Part shown: piece after piece, positions 1 through 8,505 of the stretch
How positions within the stretch are numbered: the stretch's first letter is position 1
How the letters are laid out: each line of letters begins with the position of its first letter
Source: an uncultured Chlorobiaceae bacterium
GTDB taxonomy: Bacteria; Bacteroidota; Chlorobiia; Chlorobiales; Chlorobiaceae
Assembly (NCBI GenBank): GCA_903836465.1
Contig: CAILRB010000035.1
Span: forward strand, 89,302-153,301
DNA length: 64,000 nt
Direction: 5' to 3'
The notes under the pieces: generated by a model
The model's database searches: none
Told to the model about the DNA's origin: nothing
The model's input: the letters and a program-made list of their open reading frames with translations, nothing else
Program-made: the position numbers and the translations under genes

Positions 1-390
1 CTTTCAGCGTTCAGTGGTCACTCCGGTGTCGGAAAGTCAACCTTGATTAATCAGCTCTCCGGTCAACAAGATCGGCTTCGTACGGGTGAAACCAATATGA
101 AGACAGGAAAAGGGCTGCATACGACCACAAATTCTGTTATGCTTGCTCTGCCAAAGGGTGGATATATCATCGATACCCCGGGGATCAGGGAGTTCAATCT
201 TTCCGGAATTACCCGTGAAAATCTGCGCTTCTATTTCAGGGAGTTTCTTTCATTGATGCAGGAGTGTAGTTACTCTTCATGTTCTCATACCGTAGAGCCC
301 GGGTGCGGGATTATGAGGGCGGTGGAGGCTGGTCGTCTTGATCCCGACCGTTTCGAGAGTTATCTTGCGATCTATGAAAGCATCGATTAA
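1..390 (+). CDS. rsgA: Ribosome small-subunit-dependent GTPase A, C-terminal part (partial at window edge)
   Basis: The frame is open from the first base, so this is the 3' part of a longer gene. It opens with the G1 motif GHSGVGKST and continues to the G3 motif DTPG in IIDTPGIREF, in the order typical of the circularly permuted RsgA/YjeQ GTPases. The tail carries the zinc-binding cluster CSYSSCSHTVEPGC followed by a helical end, which is the RsgA C-terminal zinc domain. The family matures the 30S ribosomal subunit near the decoding site and uses GTP hydrolysis to leave it. The N-terminal OB domain and the G4/G5 motifs lie outside the window. The stop is only 28 bases before the start chosen for the next gene. 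Confidence 0.93.
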   Translation, partial: LSAFSGHSGVGKSTLINQLSGQQDRLRTGETNMKTGKGLHTTTNSVMLALPKGGYIIDTPGIREFNLSGITRENLRFYFREFLSLMQECSYSSCSHTVEPGCGIMRAVEAGRLDPDRFESYLAIYESID

Positions 391-418
391 TTTTTTTCAT
401 CATGAACTGTTAATACCA

Positions 419-1792
419 ATGATTGTTACTGTTAATCCTGCGACAGAAGAGCCGATTGCTGAGTATCAGGCCATGACACTTGACGAGATTGAAGAGATCC
501 TGCAGGCATCCCGCAGAGATGCTCTTTCATGGAAAAAGGTCTTATTAGAGGATCGTAGCACACTGATGAGAGGCTTGGCTGAGCTCATGCGCCAACAGAA
601 AGAGCGTCATGCCGCCCTTATCAGTCGCGAAATGGGCAAGCCCTTTGCACAGGCGGTGGCTGAAGTGGTCAAGTCAGCCTGGGTCCTCGATTTTTATGCC
701 GACAACGCGGAACAATATTTAAAACAGGAGGAAAGCCTGCTGGATGGGGAAGTTCGAGGTTTGGTTACCTTTGAACCTATCGGTCTTGTGCTTGGCATCA
801 TGCCGTGGAATTTTCCCTTCTGGCAGGTGTTTCGATTTGCCGCTCCGGCAATAATGGCTGGTAATGGCATTATCGTCAAGCATGCTCCGAGTGTTACCGG
901 TTCAGCCATTGCTATCGAAGAGCTTTTCCGGGAAGCAGGTTTTCCTGAACATCTGTACAGAGCAGTGCATATAGATCTCGAAGATGTTGACCGGTTGACT
1001 GGTTTCATGATTGATCATCCCGCCATCCAGGGTGTTTCGGTGACCGGAAGTACCGCCGCTGGTCGTGCTGTTGCAGCAAAGGCGGGGAGGGCCATAAAAA
1101 GAAGTGTTTTGGAGCTTGGAGGCAGTGACCCCTATCTTGTACTTGATGATGCTGATATTCCACAGGCGGTTGCCATCTGTGCAGCGGCGCGGCTTCTCAA
1201 CTGCGGACAGAGCTGTATCTCCGCAAAGCGCTTTATTGTGCAATCTTCAGTCATCAGGGAGTTTGAACGCCTGCTTCTGCAGAGCTTTGAGGCTTCGGTG
1301 ATGGGCGATCCGTTTGATGCAACGGTTGACATTGGTCCGATGGCGCGCCTCGATCTTCGCGACCAACTGCACACTCAGGTTTCTGGAAGTGTTTCTCAGG
1401 GAGCCCGATTGCTTTGTGGTGGCGAAATTCCTTCAAGAAAAGGATTTTTCTATCCTCCAACACTGCTCACGGGAGTGCGGAAGGGAATGCCAGCGTACGA
1501 TGAAGAGACCTTTGGCCCGGTTGCCGTGATTATTGAAGCTCTGGATGATGATGATGCAATACGTATAGCAAACGATACGCCTTATGGCCTGGGATCTGCG
1601 GTCTTCTCCCGGAATATTGACCGGGCTCTTGCTGTAGGAGATCAACTTGAGACAGGGAACTGTTTTATCAACAGTTCGGTAAAATCAGATCCACGGCTGC
1701 CATTTGGGGGGGTGAAAGAGTCAGGATATGGTCGTGAGCTCTCTCGTTATGGTATCTGCGAGTTTGTCAACATCAAGAGTTTTTCCCTTTGA
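419..1792 (+). CDS. NAD(P)-dependent aldehyde dehydrogenase, succinate-semialdehyde dehydrogenase type
   Basis: The 457-residue protein has the aldehyde dehydrogenase fold. The cofactor-site motif GIMPWNFPFWQ, the glycine-rich VTGSTAAGR, the general base in LELGGSDP, and the catalytic cysteine in NCGQSCISAKR are all present, and the C-terminal EESGYGRE-type motif appears as KESGYGRELS. Length and motifs resemble the short YneI/Sad group that oxidises succinate semialdehyde to succinate, which fits a route around an incomplete TCA cycle; the substrate is inferred. The frame is open further upstream (ATG at 374, inside rsgA), but the family starts at the MIVTVNPATEE-like sequence, so ATG 419 is preferred although no clear ribosome-binding site precedes it. 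A hairpin terminator follows directly. Confidence 0.88.
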   Translation: MIVTVNPATEEPIAEYQAMTLDEIEEILQASRRDALSWKKVLLEDRSTLMRGLAELMRQQKERHAALISREMGKPFAQAVAEVVKSAWVLDFYADNAEQYLKQEESLLDGEVRGLVTFEPIGLVLGIMPWNFPFWQVFRFAAPAIMAGNGIIVKHAPSVTGSAIAIEELFREAGFPEHLYRAVHIDLEDVDRLTGFMIDHPAIQGVSVTGSTAAGRAVAAKAGRAIKRSVLELGGSDPYLVLDDADIPQAVAICAAARLLNCGQSCISAKRFIVQSSVIREFERLLLQSFEASVMGDPFDATVDIGPMARLDLRDQLHTQVSGSVSQGARLLCGGEIPSRKGFFYPPTLLTGVRKGMPAYDEETFGPVAVIIEALDDDDAIRIANDTPYGLGSAVFSRNIDRALAVGDQLETGNCFINSSVKSDPRLPFGGVKESGYGRELSRYGICEFVNIKSFSL

Positions 1793-1805
1793 GCGTGTTT
1801 AAAAG

Positions 1806-1842
1806 AAAAAGCCCCGGCTTCGTCAGAAGCCAGAGGCTTTTT
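1806..1842. terminator. Bidirectional intrinsic terminator
   Basis: AAAAAGCC and GGCTTTTT flank an inner stem GGCTTC/GAAGCC with loop GTCA. The A-rich and T-rich sides make it usable in both directions, between the aldehyde dehydrogenase (+) and the regulator fragment (-), whose genes converge here. Confidence 0.85.
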
Positions 1843-1869
1843 GATTGAGTATCAACTCTCCGGTACAGG

Positions 1870-2385
1870 TCAAGATGCTACTGCAAGATCTGAAAGATAG
1901 GTCTTGATTGACTGATGTTTGCCAAGGCCAAGTTTTTTATGCATTCTGTAGCGGATGCTCTCCATTCCTCTTGTCGATATGCCTACAGAGCGGCCAATCT
2001 CTTTTGTGTCGTAATTCAATTTGACCAGCAGACTTATTCTTAGCTCACGCTGGTTAAGGTTGGCATGTTTTTTCTGTAACTTCGACAAGAAAACTGAATC
2101 GGACTCAGTCAATTCGATATTCAGCCGCTTTTCAATGGTCTCGGTTTCTATCAGACTCAAGCATGAATCGGTCATCATTCTTTTGACGCTGCTGTCGATT
2201 TCAAGGGCATGTATTTGGTCAAGGAGATTACGTAACGATGTTGTTTTTTCAGCGATTGCCGTTGAAACTCTTGTCAGCTCCAAATCCTGATTTGCAATTC
2301 TTACCTTAAGATCACCGATCTCTTTTTCGTACTCCGTAGAAGATTTTTTGTTCTGTTCTGTTTGTGCGTGCATTGTATTAATCAT
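1870..2385 (-). CDS. Truncated paralogue of the coiled-coil/LuxR-type regulator at 3864-5102
   Basis: The 171 residues are a coiled-coil stretch followed by a LuxR/GerE-like helix-turn-helix (NLNQRELRISLLVKLNY ... STRGMESIRYR ... KKLGLGKHQSIKTYL). They match the last 170 or so residues of the 412-residue protein encoded at 3864-5102 along their whole length. The likeness continues upstream of the ATG: in frame, the codons before it read N-stop-I-T-R, aligning with H-R-I-T-Q in the long copy, so TGA stands where the long copy has CGA. This looks like a duplicated gene that lost its N-terminal half through a nonsense change and later decay. A DNA-binding half may still be made from ATG 2385 or ATG 2373. 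Whether it is expressed cannot be told from sequence. Confidence 0.65.
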   Translation of the reverse strand: MINTMHAQTEQNKKSSTEYEKEIGDLKVRIANQDLELTRVSTAIAEKTTSLRNLLDQIHALEIDSSVKRMMTDSCLSLIETETIEKRLNIELTESDSVFLSKLQKKHANLNQRELRISLLVKLNYDTKEIGRSVGISTRGMESIRYRMHKKLGLGKHQSIKTYLSDLAVAS

Positions 2386-2945
2386 CCGGGTTATTCAATT
2401 TATGATATCATCTTTACGCTGTTAAGACTTGTGAAACCGGTATGTTCCTGTAACAGCACTCTAGAATACCGGGCTATCCAAAGCTATATTTCACATTATG
2501 GGTTTTATATTCTTGATCTTTCTGCTGGAATATTTATCCAGCTTTACTTACCTACCTCTGTTACCTCCATTTTTTTAATTGGTTCCAAATACGTTCTTAT
2601 GAAAAAGTCAAGTCATCATTTCCTGATAATTGACCATAACAATCAAAACACAACTTCATCTACAAGCAAAGTACGCAAATTAATAGTACTTTCATAGCTA
2701 TTTTTACTGTATTCTTCCTTGATTACACTTGTTTAAGAGCTGACGTGTTCATAACAGTAATATTTGTTTTTTTTTACAGAAACGCAAAAAAATATTCGTA
2801 ATTCTGCGTGAAAACACTTTTTTTCTTTCTTTTATACTTTGGTAAATTTTTTTTTGGATGTGATTTGTCATTTTTTTCTGGAATAAATTCATTGCAGGAC
2901 TACTTTAACACCACAATTACTGTATAGTCACTTTATTTATAGGGC
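2386..2945. other. AT-rich intergenic region with a decayed gene 5' end
   Basis: About 560 bases without a convincing gene. The first 40-60 bases still resemble, on the minus strand, the coding sequence upstream of the matching point in the long regulator copy. The rest is very AT-rich with long T runs (for example 2767-2777 and 2847-2853). An open frame on the plus strand at 2362-2697 has no recognisable product and no ribosome-binding site. The segment just upstream of 2945 must carry the promoter of the lipid kinase gene, but no clear -35/-10 pair stands out. Confidence 0.6.
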
Positions 2946-2966
2946 GTGTTTTTTTCAGTTTACAGC

Positions 2967-3869
2967 ATGATGAATAACTTTTTGCGTTACATTTTTATTT
3001 TTAATCCCGCAGCCGATAAAGGTCGTGCTTCGCGCAAGACAGAATGGCTTAAAGCACAGGTATCAGGTAGGACAGACTCTGCACTGTTCACGACAACTTA
3101 TGCTGGTCATGCGGGAGATATCGCCCGTTCCGAGAAAAGGGAGGGCATTTGTATTATTGCGTGCGGAGGAGATGGAACGCTTCATGACGTGGTCAATGCT
3201 GTTGCTGGAGAAGGTGTAACGATCGGGATTGTACCTCTTGGTTCCGCAAACGATTTTATCAAAACATTGCATCCCCAAAACAGTTTGCACTCAGGCATCA
3301 CTCATTTATTTGAGGCGAAAAACAGAAGCGTTGATATCGGGAGCGTTTCTTATGATACTGATCATCGGTTTTTTATCAATTCTCTTGGTATCGGTTTTAC
3401 CGGACGCGTTGCAAAGAGTGTTAAACGGACGAGTTGGTTAAAAGGAGAGCTTGGTTACGTTTATGCTCTTTTTCGCGTGCTTTTTGATTATAAGCCCTTG
3501 ACCATGGGTATTAAGATTACTCTGGAGGACTCTTTTCTGGAGCTTCACGAGCCTGTTTTTGCCTTTTCGGTTTTAAACGGAAAAATTGAGGGGGGAAAAT
3601 TCAGGATAGCTCCAGACGCCGAGTTGTCAGACGGATTGCTTGATGTCTGTATTCTCAAGGCAGTGCCAAAACATGAATTTTTTCGCTATGTTTATAAATA
3701 TCTCTTTGGGATCCATATCACTGATCCACAGGTTATATACTGTAAAGCGAAGGCGGTGGAGGTGATGCTTGAGAATCCGGATGTCATGCACATGGACGGA
3801 GAGGTGTATGACGGCATGTGTGGCAGGATTATGATTTCGGTTGTTTCAAAGGGACTTCAGGTGTTATAG
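2967..3869 (+). CDS. YegS/DagK-family lipid kinase
   Basis: The protein belongs to the diacylglycerol kinase catalytic family. The N-terminal IFNPAADKGRA loop, the nucleotide-binding CGGDGTLHDVVN (the family GGDGTxxEV motif) and GIVPLGSANDFIKTL (normally GTGNDFA) occur in the expected order, followed by the C-terminal beta-sandwich domain with the MHMDGEVY-like end. Such enzymes phosphorylate diacylglycerol, undecaprenol or sphingoid lipids with ATP at the membrane; the substrate is not readable here. The frame is open from a GTG at 2946, but the family begins close to RYIFIFNP, so ATG 2967 (or 2970) is preferred. Its end overlaps the convergent regulator gene by 6 bases. It sits between two copies of that regulator, suggesting a shared duplication history. 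Confidence 0.85.
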   Translation: MMNNFLRYIFIFNPAADKGRASRKTEWLKAQVSGRTDSALFTTTYAGHAGDIARSEKREGICIIACGGDGTLHDVVNAVAGEGVTIGIVPLGSANDFIKTLHPQNSLHSGITHLFEAKNRSVDIGSVSYDTDHRFFINSLGIGFTGRVAKSVKRTSWLKGELGYVYALFRVLFDYKPLTMGIKITLEDSFLELHEPVFAFSVLNGKIEGGKFRIAPDAELSDGLLDVCILKAVPKHEFFRYVYKYLFGIHITDPQVIYCKAKAVEVMLENPDVMHMDGEVYDGMCGRIMISVVSKGLQVL

Positions 3870-5102
3870 AGTGTGTTCTGTTATATCGAGTTCTGAGAGA
3901 AAGGTCTTGATTGACTGGTGTTTTCCAAGGCCCAGCTTTTTATGAATTCTGTAGCGTATGCTTTCCATTCCTCTGGTTGATAAACCGATGGAACTGGCAA
4001 TCTCCGTGGTGCCATAGTTCAACTTGACCAGCAGGCTGATTCTCAATTCTCGCTGGTTAAGGTTGGGAAATTTTTTCTGCAGTTTGGATAAAAAAATCGA
4101 ATCGGACTCAGTGGTCTCTCTGTTCAGTTGTTTTTCGATTACTTCCTTCTCGATAAGGCTCAAGCACGAATTGGTCAGAGCTCTTTTTACGCCGGGATCA
4201 ATGTCAACTGAGGATATCTTTTCAAGAAGGTTGCGCACTCCTCTTTTTTTGTCAGCAATGACTGTCGAAACTCTTGCCAGTTCCATCTCCTGGGTCTTGA
4301 TTCTTTTTGTAAGATCGGCTATTTCTTTCTCTCTTTCGCCAGCGGATTTGTTGTTTACCTCCGCTTGTGCATTCATTTTTATAACCAGTTGGGTTATTCG
4401 ATGTTCAAAGTCTTTTTTAAGCAGTTGAACTTCGTTCTCTTGTTCTCGTTCTTTTTCGATAAGGTCTGATCGCAGGGAATCTATTGCCTTGAAAAAAGAA
4501 TAATACGGGTGACCATCGGGAGGCATGGTTATGCTCTGGTCAAGCATATTAAGCCAGGAAATTCTTGCGACGCTTTCCAGAAACTTTCTATTTAACGCTT
4601 GCAGGTTGTTGTTCTCGGCCTCTGGTTCTCGTGCGGCAAGTTTCCCTGCTTTAAATGCTCTTATATTTTCAATGCTTTTTTCATAGGTTTTGTCCATTAT
4701 GACGCAAATATTTTGAGGAGCAACTGCAGCAAACGTTTCCACGATTATGCGCATGGATTCCGGAATATTGTAAAACCCTATAACCCCGAGGATTGGACTC
4801 CAGTTAAAAAAGAGATTGGTAATCGCCCTTTTGTAGTTGAAGGTAATGTCGGAGATATGGGCAAGATCAAACAGGATGTGAAACTGCCTGCTCAGAAGAT
4901 CAGATTCAGTGAGCACAACCTGCAAGAGCTCGACATCCATGAAGTCCAGAATAATATCTGATTTTCTTTCCACATCAATCCAGGTGTGGACGATATTGTC
5001 ATCAATCACACTCATCCATTTGGTATACTCTGCGGCAGGGTGATGACATTTCCAGTGGCTTTTTTGGGTTGTTGTAACTTTTGGTTGTTTTTGTGGTTCC
5101 AT
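3864..5102 (-). CDS. Coiled-coil regulator with C-terminal LuxR-type helix-turn-helix
   Basis: The 412-residue soluble protein has three parts. Residues about 30-135 form an alpha/beta region with a hydrophobic strand pattern (DDNIVHTWIDVERK, FHILFDLAHISD, GVIGFYNIP) reminiscent of a STAS-like or similar small sensor domain; I cannot name it firmly. Residues about 215-315 are rich in E, K, L and Q and look like a coiled coil. Residues about 340-400 (NLNQRELRISLLVKLNYGT ... STRGMESIRYRIHKKLGL) form a helix-turn-helix of the LuxR/GerE type, as in two-domain transcription regulators that lack a receiver. No transmembrane segment is seen. The gene is transcribed away from the GlmU-like gene. A truncated second copy lies at 1870-2385. 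Target genes are unknown. Confidence 0.7.
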   Translation of the reverse strand: MEPQKQPKVTTTQKSHWKCHHPAAEYTKWMSVIDDNIVHTWIDVERKSDIILDFMDVELLQVVLTESDLLSRQFHILFDLAHISDITFNYKRAITNLFFNWSPILGVIGFYNIPESMRIIVETFAAVAPQNICVIMDKTYEKSIENIRAFKAGKLAAREPEAENNNLQALNRKFLESVARISWLNMLDQSITMPPDGHPYYSFFKAIDSLRSDLIEKEREQENEVQLLKKDFEHRITQLVIKMNAQAEVNNKSAGEREKEIADLTKRIKTQEMELARVSTVIADKKRGVRNLLEKISSVDIDPGVKRALTNSCLSLIEKEVIEKQLNRETTESDSIFLSKLQKKFPNLNQRELRISLLVKLNYGTTEIASSIGLSTRGMESIRYRIHKKLGLGKHQSIKTFLSELDITEHTL

Positions 5103-5392
5103 TGCCGTGGAGCGTGTGTTATAACGATACTGATTGTATTCGATTCGTTATTTAAAATAATAAAAGTACTTAGCTAAAATATAATTAACAATGGCTACTT
5201 TAAAAAACAGGAGGTAAACAAGGCGTTGTCCCCTTTTTTTACGTTGCAAACCGCATTTTGTTCACAAAAACAGTGGAGATAAATCTGGTAATGAGGATGG
5301 AATGTCATATTCCCGGCTTTTTATATATTCAGTCTTGGCTTTGTGAACGATTTTTAAGGTGATAGCCGAAAATAACAGGTAATAAAGAAGGT
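5103..5392. other. Divergent intergenic region
   Basis: About 290 AT-rich bases between the regulator (-) and the GlmU-like gene (+). The sequence AGGAGGT at 5209-5215 is not followed by an open frame of useful length. No RNA gene or repeat was recognised; promoters for both flanking genes should lie here. Confidence 0.5.
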
Positions 5393-6652
5393 ATGGGGAC
5401 TATGCAGGTTATTGTGTTTGAAGATACCAGGGTTCGGGAATTGATGCCTCTTGTCAATCTTAAACCTGTTTACGGACTTTATACCGGTTTTCGTTCACTT
5501 CAGGAAAAGCTTGAGCATTCGACGAGAGGGCGTGTGACGCTTACCTGGCATCTTCGTCGCTATCTTGCCTCTTTTTATGCTGAACAGCACCCTGAATATA
5601 CCGTCAATCGAATCGAAGAAAAAGAGGTTTTGCTTGTCAATGGACGTATAGTGTGTGATGAAGCGGCAGCCAGAGTGATTATAGAAGGTGCTTTTGATTC
5701 CGGGACGGCTTATGTACAGGGTGATAATCTGCTGTTTGCAAGAGTGGACAGCTCTCTTTTTACTACTGACGAGGGTTTGATGCCGGACCTTTTTGATACC
5801 TCCATTCTTGCTGGACAGCTTGTTACAGAAGCCGTAACAGGGTTCAGGGTTATCGATAATCTTTGGGATGTGACGGCTTTTCATGCTGACGAGATTTTAC
5901 GGGATGCTGAAACGCTTGAGCTTGGGCGTTTTGAGGGAGAGGTGCATCCATCAGTTTCCATGATTAATCGTTCGAATATCTATGTTGCTCCAGGAGCTGT
6001 TGTTCGGGCTGGAGCGGTTCTTGATGCAGAGGAAGGATTTGTCGCTGTCGGGGTCGGAGCGATTGTTGAGCCGCAGGCGGTGCTGATGCAAAATGTGTTT
6101 CTTGCTCCCTGGTCGAGGGCTAAAATCGGTGCAAAATTATACAGCAATGTTGCTATAGGGATGGCATCCAAAGTGGGTGGTGAAGTCGAGGATTCTCTTC
6201 TTGAACCGTTTGTCAACAAGCAGCATGACGGCTTTCTTGGTCATTCTTATATCTCATCCTGGAGTAATCTTGGTGCGGGTACCAATACGAGCGACCTCAA
6301 GAATAATTATAGTCAGATAAACCTGCTCATTAATGGCCAGTTAAAGGTGACAGGATTACAGTTTCTCGGGCTTTTAATGGGTGACCACAGCAAAAGTTCA
6401 ATCAATTCAATGTTCAATACCGGAACTGTGGTAGGTACAGGGGCCAATATTTTTGGCGGGGGGTTTCCTTCCAAAGAGGTACCCTCTTTTTCGTGGGGTG
6501 GTAGTGGAGGTTTTGAGGACTATGATATTGAAAAAGCGGTTGAAACTGCAAGGAAGGTAATGGCGCGACGCAAGGTTACCATGAGCAGCGCCTATGAGTC
6601 GATGTTCCGTTTCGTTGCAGGATTTGAGAGGTCGGATCGTCTCTTTGTATAA
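5393..6652 (+). CDS. GlmU-like putative sugar nucleotidyltransferase with left-handed beta-helix
   Basis: The 419-residue protein resembles the GlmU-like family common in Bacteroidetes and Chlorobi. The N-terminal half (about 1-190) corresponds to a divergent nucleotidyltransferase domain. From about residue 190 a run of hexapeptide repeats (IYVAPGAVVRAGAVL, GAIVEPQAVL) forms the left-handed beta-helix found in acyltransferases. The stretch GLLMGDHSKSSINSMFNTG and GTGANIFGGGFPSKEVPSF is highly characteristic of this family. A role in UDP-GlcNAc or another nucleotide-sugar supply for the envelope is inferred from the family. ATG 5402 (MQVIVFEDT) fits the usual family start better than ATG 5393, which is the longer option. 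The gene is followed after 17 bases by pabA/trpG, probably as one transcript. Confidence 0.8.
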   Translation: MGTMQVIVFEDTRVRELMPLVNLKPVYGLYTGFRSLQEKLEHSTRGRVTLTWHLRRYLASFYAEQHPEYTVNRIEEKEVLLVNGRIVCDEAAARVIIEGAFDSGTAYVQGDNLLFARVDSSLFTTDEGLMPDLFDTSILAGQLVTEAVTGFRVIDNLWDVTAFHADEILRDAETLELGRFEGEVHPSVSMINRSNIYVAPGAVVRAGAVLDAEEGFVAVGVGAIVEPQAVLMQNVFLAPWSRAKIGAKLYSNVAIGMASKVGGEVEDSLLEPFVNKQHDGFLGHSYISSWSNLGAGTNTSDLKNNYSQINLLINGQLKVTGLQFLGLLMGDHSKSSINSMFNTGTVVGTGANIFGGGFPSKEVPSFSWGGSGGFEDYDIEKAVETARKVMARRKVTMSSAYESMFRFVAGFERSDRLFV

Positions 6653-6669
6653 CTCTTAAGTATGGCTAC

Positions 6670-7233
6670 ATGATTTTTGTTGTTGATAACTATGATTCTT
6701 TTACCTATAACCTGGTGCAGTATATCGGTGAGACCGGGGAAACCGTTGAGGTATACCGTAATGACGAGCTTTCTGTCGATGAAATCGTAGCACTTGCTCC
6801 CTCAAAAATTGTTATTTCTCCCGGTCCAGGTACTCCTTCCGATGCAGGCGTTTCTGTGCCGTTGATTCATGCTGTCAAAGGCAGGATTCCAGTACTCGGT
6901 GTTTGTCTTGGGCATCAGTCGATCGGTGCCGCTCTTGGAGGAAACGTCGTGAGGGCATCCAATATTATGCATGGCAAGACCTCACTGGTTTATCATGACA
7001 ACTGCGGGATTTTCAGGGGTGTTGATAATCCTTTTTTGGCCACAAGGTATCATTCTCTCATTGTGGAACGGGCAACACTTCCAGAGACGCTTGTTCTTCG
7101 GGCATGGACTGAGGACGGAGTGATCATGGGTATGGATTCTGAGCAGTTTATGCTTTATGGAGTCCAGTTTCATCCCGAATCCATCATGACTGCTGAGGGG
7201 AAAAAAATTATAAGGAATTTTCTTGAACTGTAG
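6670..7233 (+). CDS. Anthranilate/aminodeoxychorismate synthase glutamine amidotransferase subunit
   Basis: This is a class I glutamine amidotransferase of the TrpG/PabA type at its usual length (187 residues). The signature blocks are VDNYDSFTYNLVQY at the N-terminus, SPGPGTPSDAG, the catalytic cysteine in GVCLGHQSIG, RYHSLIV, and the catalytic histidine-glutamate pair in QFHPESIMT. The subunit releases ammonia from glutamine for chorismate amination, giving anthranilate with TrpE or aminodeoxychorismate with PabB. No trpE or pabB lies in the window, so a choice between trpG and pabA cannot be made; one protein often serves both. Confidence 0.92.
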   Translation: MIFVVDNYDSFTYNLVQYIGETGETVEVYRNDELSVDEIVALAPSKIVISPGPGTPSDAGVSVPLIHAVKGRIPVLGVCLGHQSIGAALGGNVVRASNIMHGKTSLVYHDNCGIFRGVDNPFLATRYHSLIVERATLPETLVLRAWTEDGVIMGMDSEQFMLYGVQFHPESIMTAEGKKIIRNFLEL

Positions 7234-7258
7234 TAGTTGATTCAGAGGATGTGAGTGT

Positions 7259-7996
7259 ATGGATATTTATCGCCGTCCTTCAGGGACAGAGAATGAGAAA
7301 AGAGGGGATGGTGTTCCGCCGCATGCCGGTGTGCACCGCGAAAGTGATTTCATGGCTGACGGATGGCGAGTGTTCAAAATTATGGCGGAATTTGTCAGCG
7401 GTTTTGAAATGATGTCTGATGCAGGCCCTGCCGTCTCCGTTTTTGGTTCTACAAGGGTCCATGCCGGAAGCCCGGAGTACCTTCTTGCTGAAAAGCTTGG
7501 CAGTCTCCTTGCTGCAGAAGGGTTTTCAGTGATAACAGGAGGGGGACCGGGTGTTATGGAGGCGGCAAACAAGGGCGCTCAAAACGCTGGCGGAGCCTCC
7601 ATTGGATTCAATATCAAACTTCCAAACCAGCAGCAGCCAAATCAATTTATTGATCACGACAAACTGGTGAGTTTTCAGTATTTTTTTGTGCGCAAGGTTA
7701 TGTTCATAAAATACGCACAGGCATTCATCGCTTTGCCGGGCGGCTTTGGTACACTTGATGAAATATCTGAAGCTATTACGCTTATATACACAGGGAAGAG
7801 TGAACGGTTTCCGGTTATATTGGTTGGCAAAAGTTACTGGGAGGGCTTTTACCGATGGGTTCAGGAGACCATGCAGAAGGAGAGGGGCTATATCAATGCT
7901 GCCGATCTTGAATTTATTTACCTTGAAGATAGCCCTGAAGAGGTAATTGCAATAATTAAAAGGTTTTACCCTGATGGTTATTCGCTGAATTTTTAA
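7259..7996 (+). CDS. LOG-family (TIGR00730-type) nucleoside 5'-monophosphate phosphoribohydrolase
   Basis: The protein has the lysine-decarboxylase-like Rossmann fold: VSVFGSTRV, GGGPGVMEAANKGA and the hallmark PGGFGTLDEI, followed by a hydrophobic C-terminal domain. Family members remove the base from AMP or cytokinin riboside monophosphates, and old lysine decarboxylase annotations are wrong. The 245 residues include about 50 N-terminal residues ahead of the core, as in the larger bacterial LOG group. The ATG lies 25 bases after the pabA/trpG stop, with a modest ribosome-binding site (CAGAGGA), so it may be cotranscribed. The gene converges on the haem-binding gene. Confidence 0.85.
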   Translation: MDIYRRPSGTENEKRGDGVPPHAGVHRESDFMADGWRVFKIMAEFVSGFEMMSDAGPAVSVFGSTRVHAGSPEYLLAEKLGSLLAAEGFSVITGGGPGVMEAANKGAQNAGGASIGFNIKLPNQQQPNQFIDHDKLVSFQYFFVRKVMFIKYAQAFIALPGGFGTLDEISEAITLIYTGKSERFPVILVGKSYWEGFYRWVQETMQKERGYINAADLEFIYLEDSPEEVIAIIKRFYPDGYSLNF

Positions 7997-8009
7997 GGAA
8001 AGACTCTTG

Positions 8010-8441
8010 TTATTGCCCTTGTTGGTGAAGCCATAGCTGAAGCGTTATTCTTTCCGTATCGTTGAGATGATTTTCCGGCTTCCATAAGTAATAGAGCTGT
8101 TGATGAGCAGATCTTTCCGAAATCACCTTTTTGATTTCAGTTGTTTTTTTTCTGTTGTTCGCTATGTCCTGAATATTCCATTCTGAAAAATTCAGGACAT
8201 TTCTGCCTGAAGCCACTATAGTTGAGGCCAACCATGATGCCGGAGCTATGTAGGCAATGGTATCCCATCGGGTTTCATTTGAATGGCAGTCATAGCAGGC
8301 TTTTTTCAATGAGCTTTTTATGAAACCGGGGAGTTGGATGTCAGAAACTACCGGTGGGTTGATGCGTTTGAGTGGCACAAACTGCATGAGTATCAGTACA
8401 ACAATAGACCAGCTTGCAATTGATTTAAATGAAAGAGTCAT
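8010..8441 (-). CDS. Membrane-anchored haem-binding (haem_bd) protein
   Basis: The 143-residue protein has one N-terminal hydrophobic segment (residues about 8-24, SWSIVVLILMQFVPL) that should act as an uncleaved anchor or signal sequence. A single c-type haem motif, CYDCHSNETRW, follows. The layout (anchor, CxxCH, then SGRNVLNFSEW and a C-terminal LTDTERITLQLWL-like helix) matches the small haem_bd family found next to cytochromes in many Bacteroidetes and Chlorobi. It should face the periplasm. A role in electron transfer or haem sensing is inferred; no partner oxidoreductase is adjacent. Confidence 0.75.
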   Translation of the reverse strand: MTLSFKSIASWSIVVLILMQFVPLKRINPPVVSDIQLPGFIKSSLKKACYDCHSNETRWDTIAYIAPASWLASTIVASGRNVLNFSEWNIQDIANNRKKTTEIKKVISERSAHQQLYYLWKPENHLNDTERITLQLWLHQQGQ

Positions 8442-8505
8442 TATTTCCGGAAAACCCTGAATGAGTTTCTTGTATTTTTTCCTGTTAACGTAAAAGAGTG
8501 TTATC

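Noticed and set aside
2362..2697. Plus-strand open frame of 111 residues in the AT-rich gap
   Set aside because: No ribosome-binding site, no recognisable motif, and its first part overlaps the decayed 5' end of the minus-strand regulator copy.
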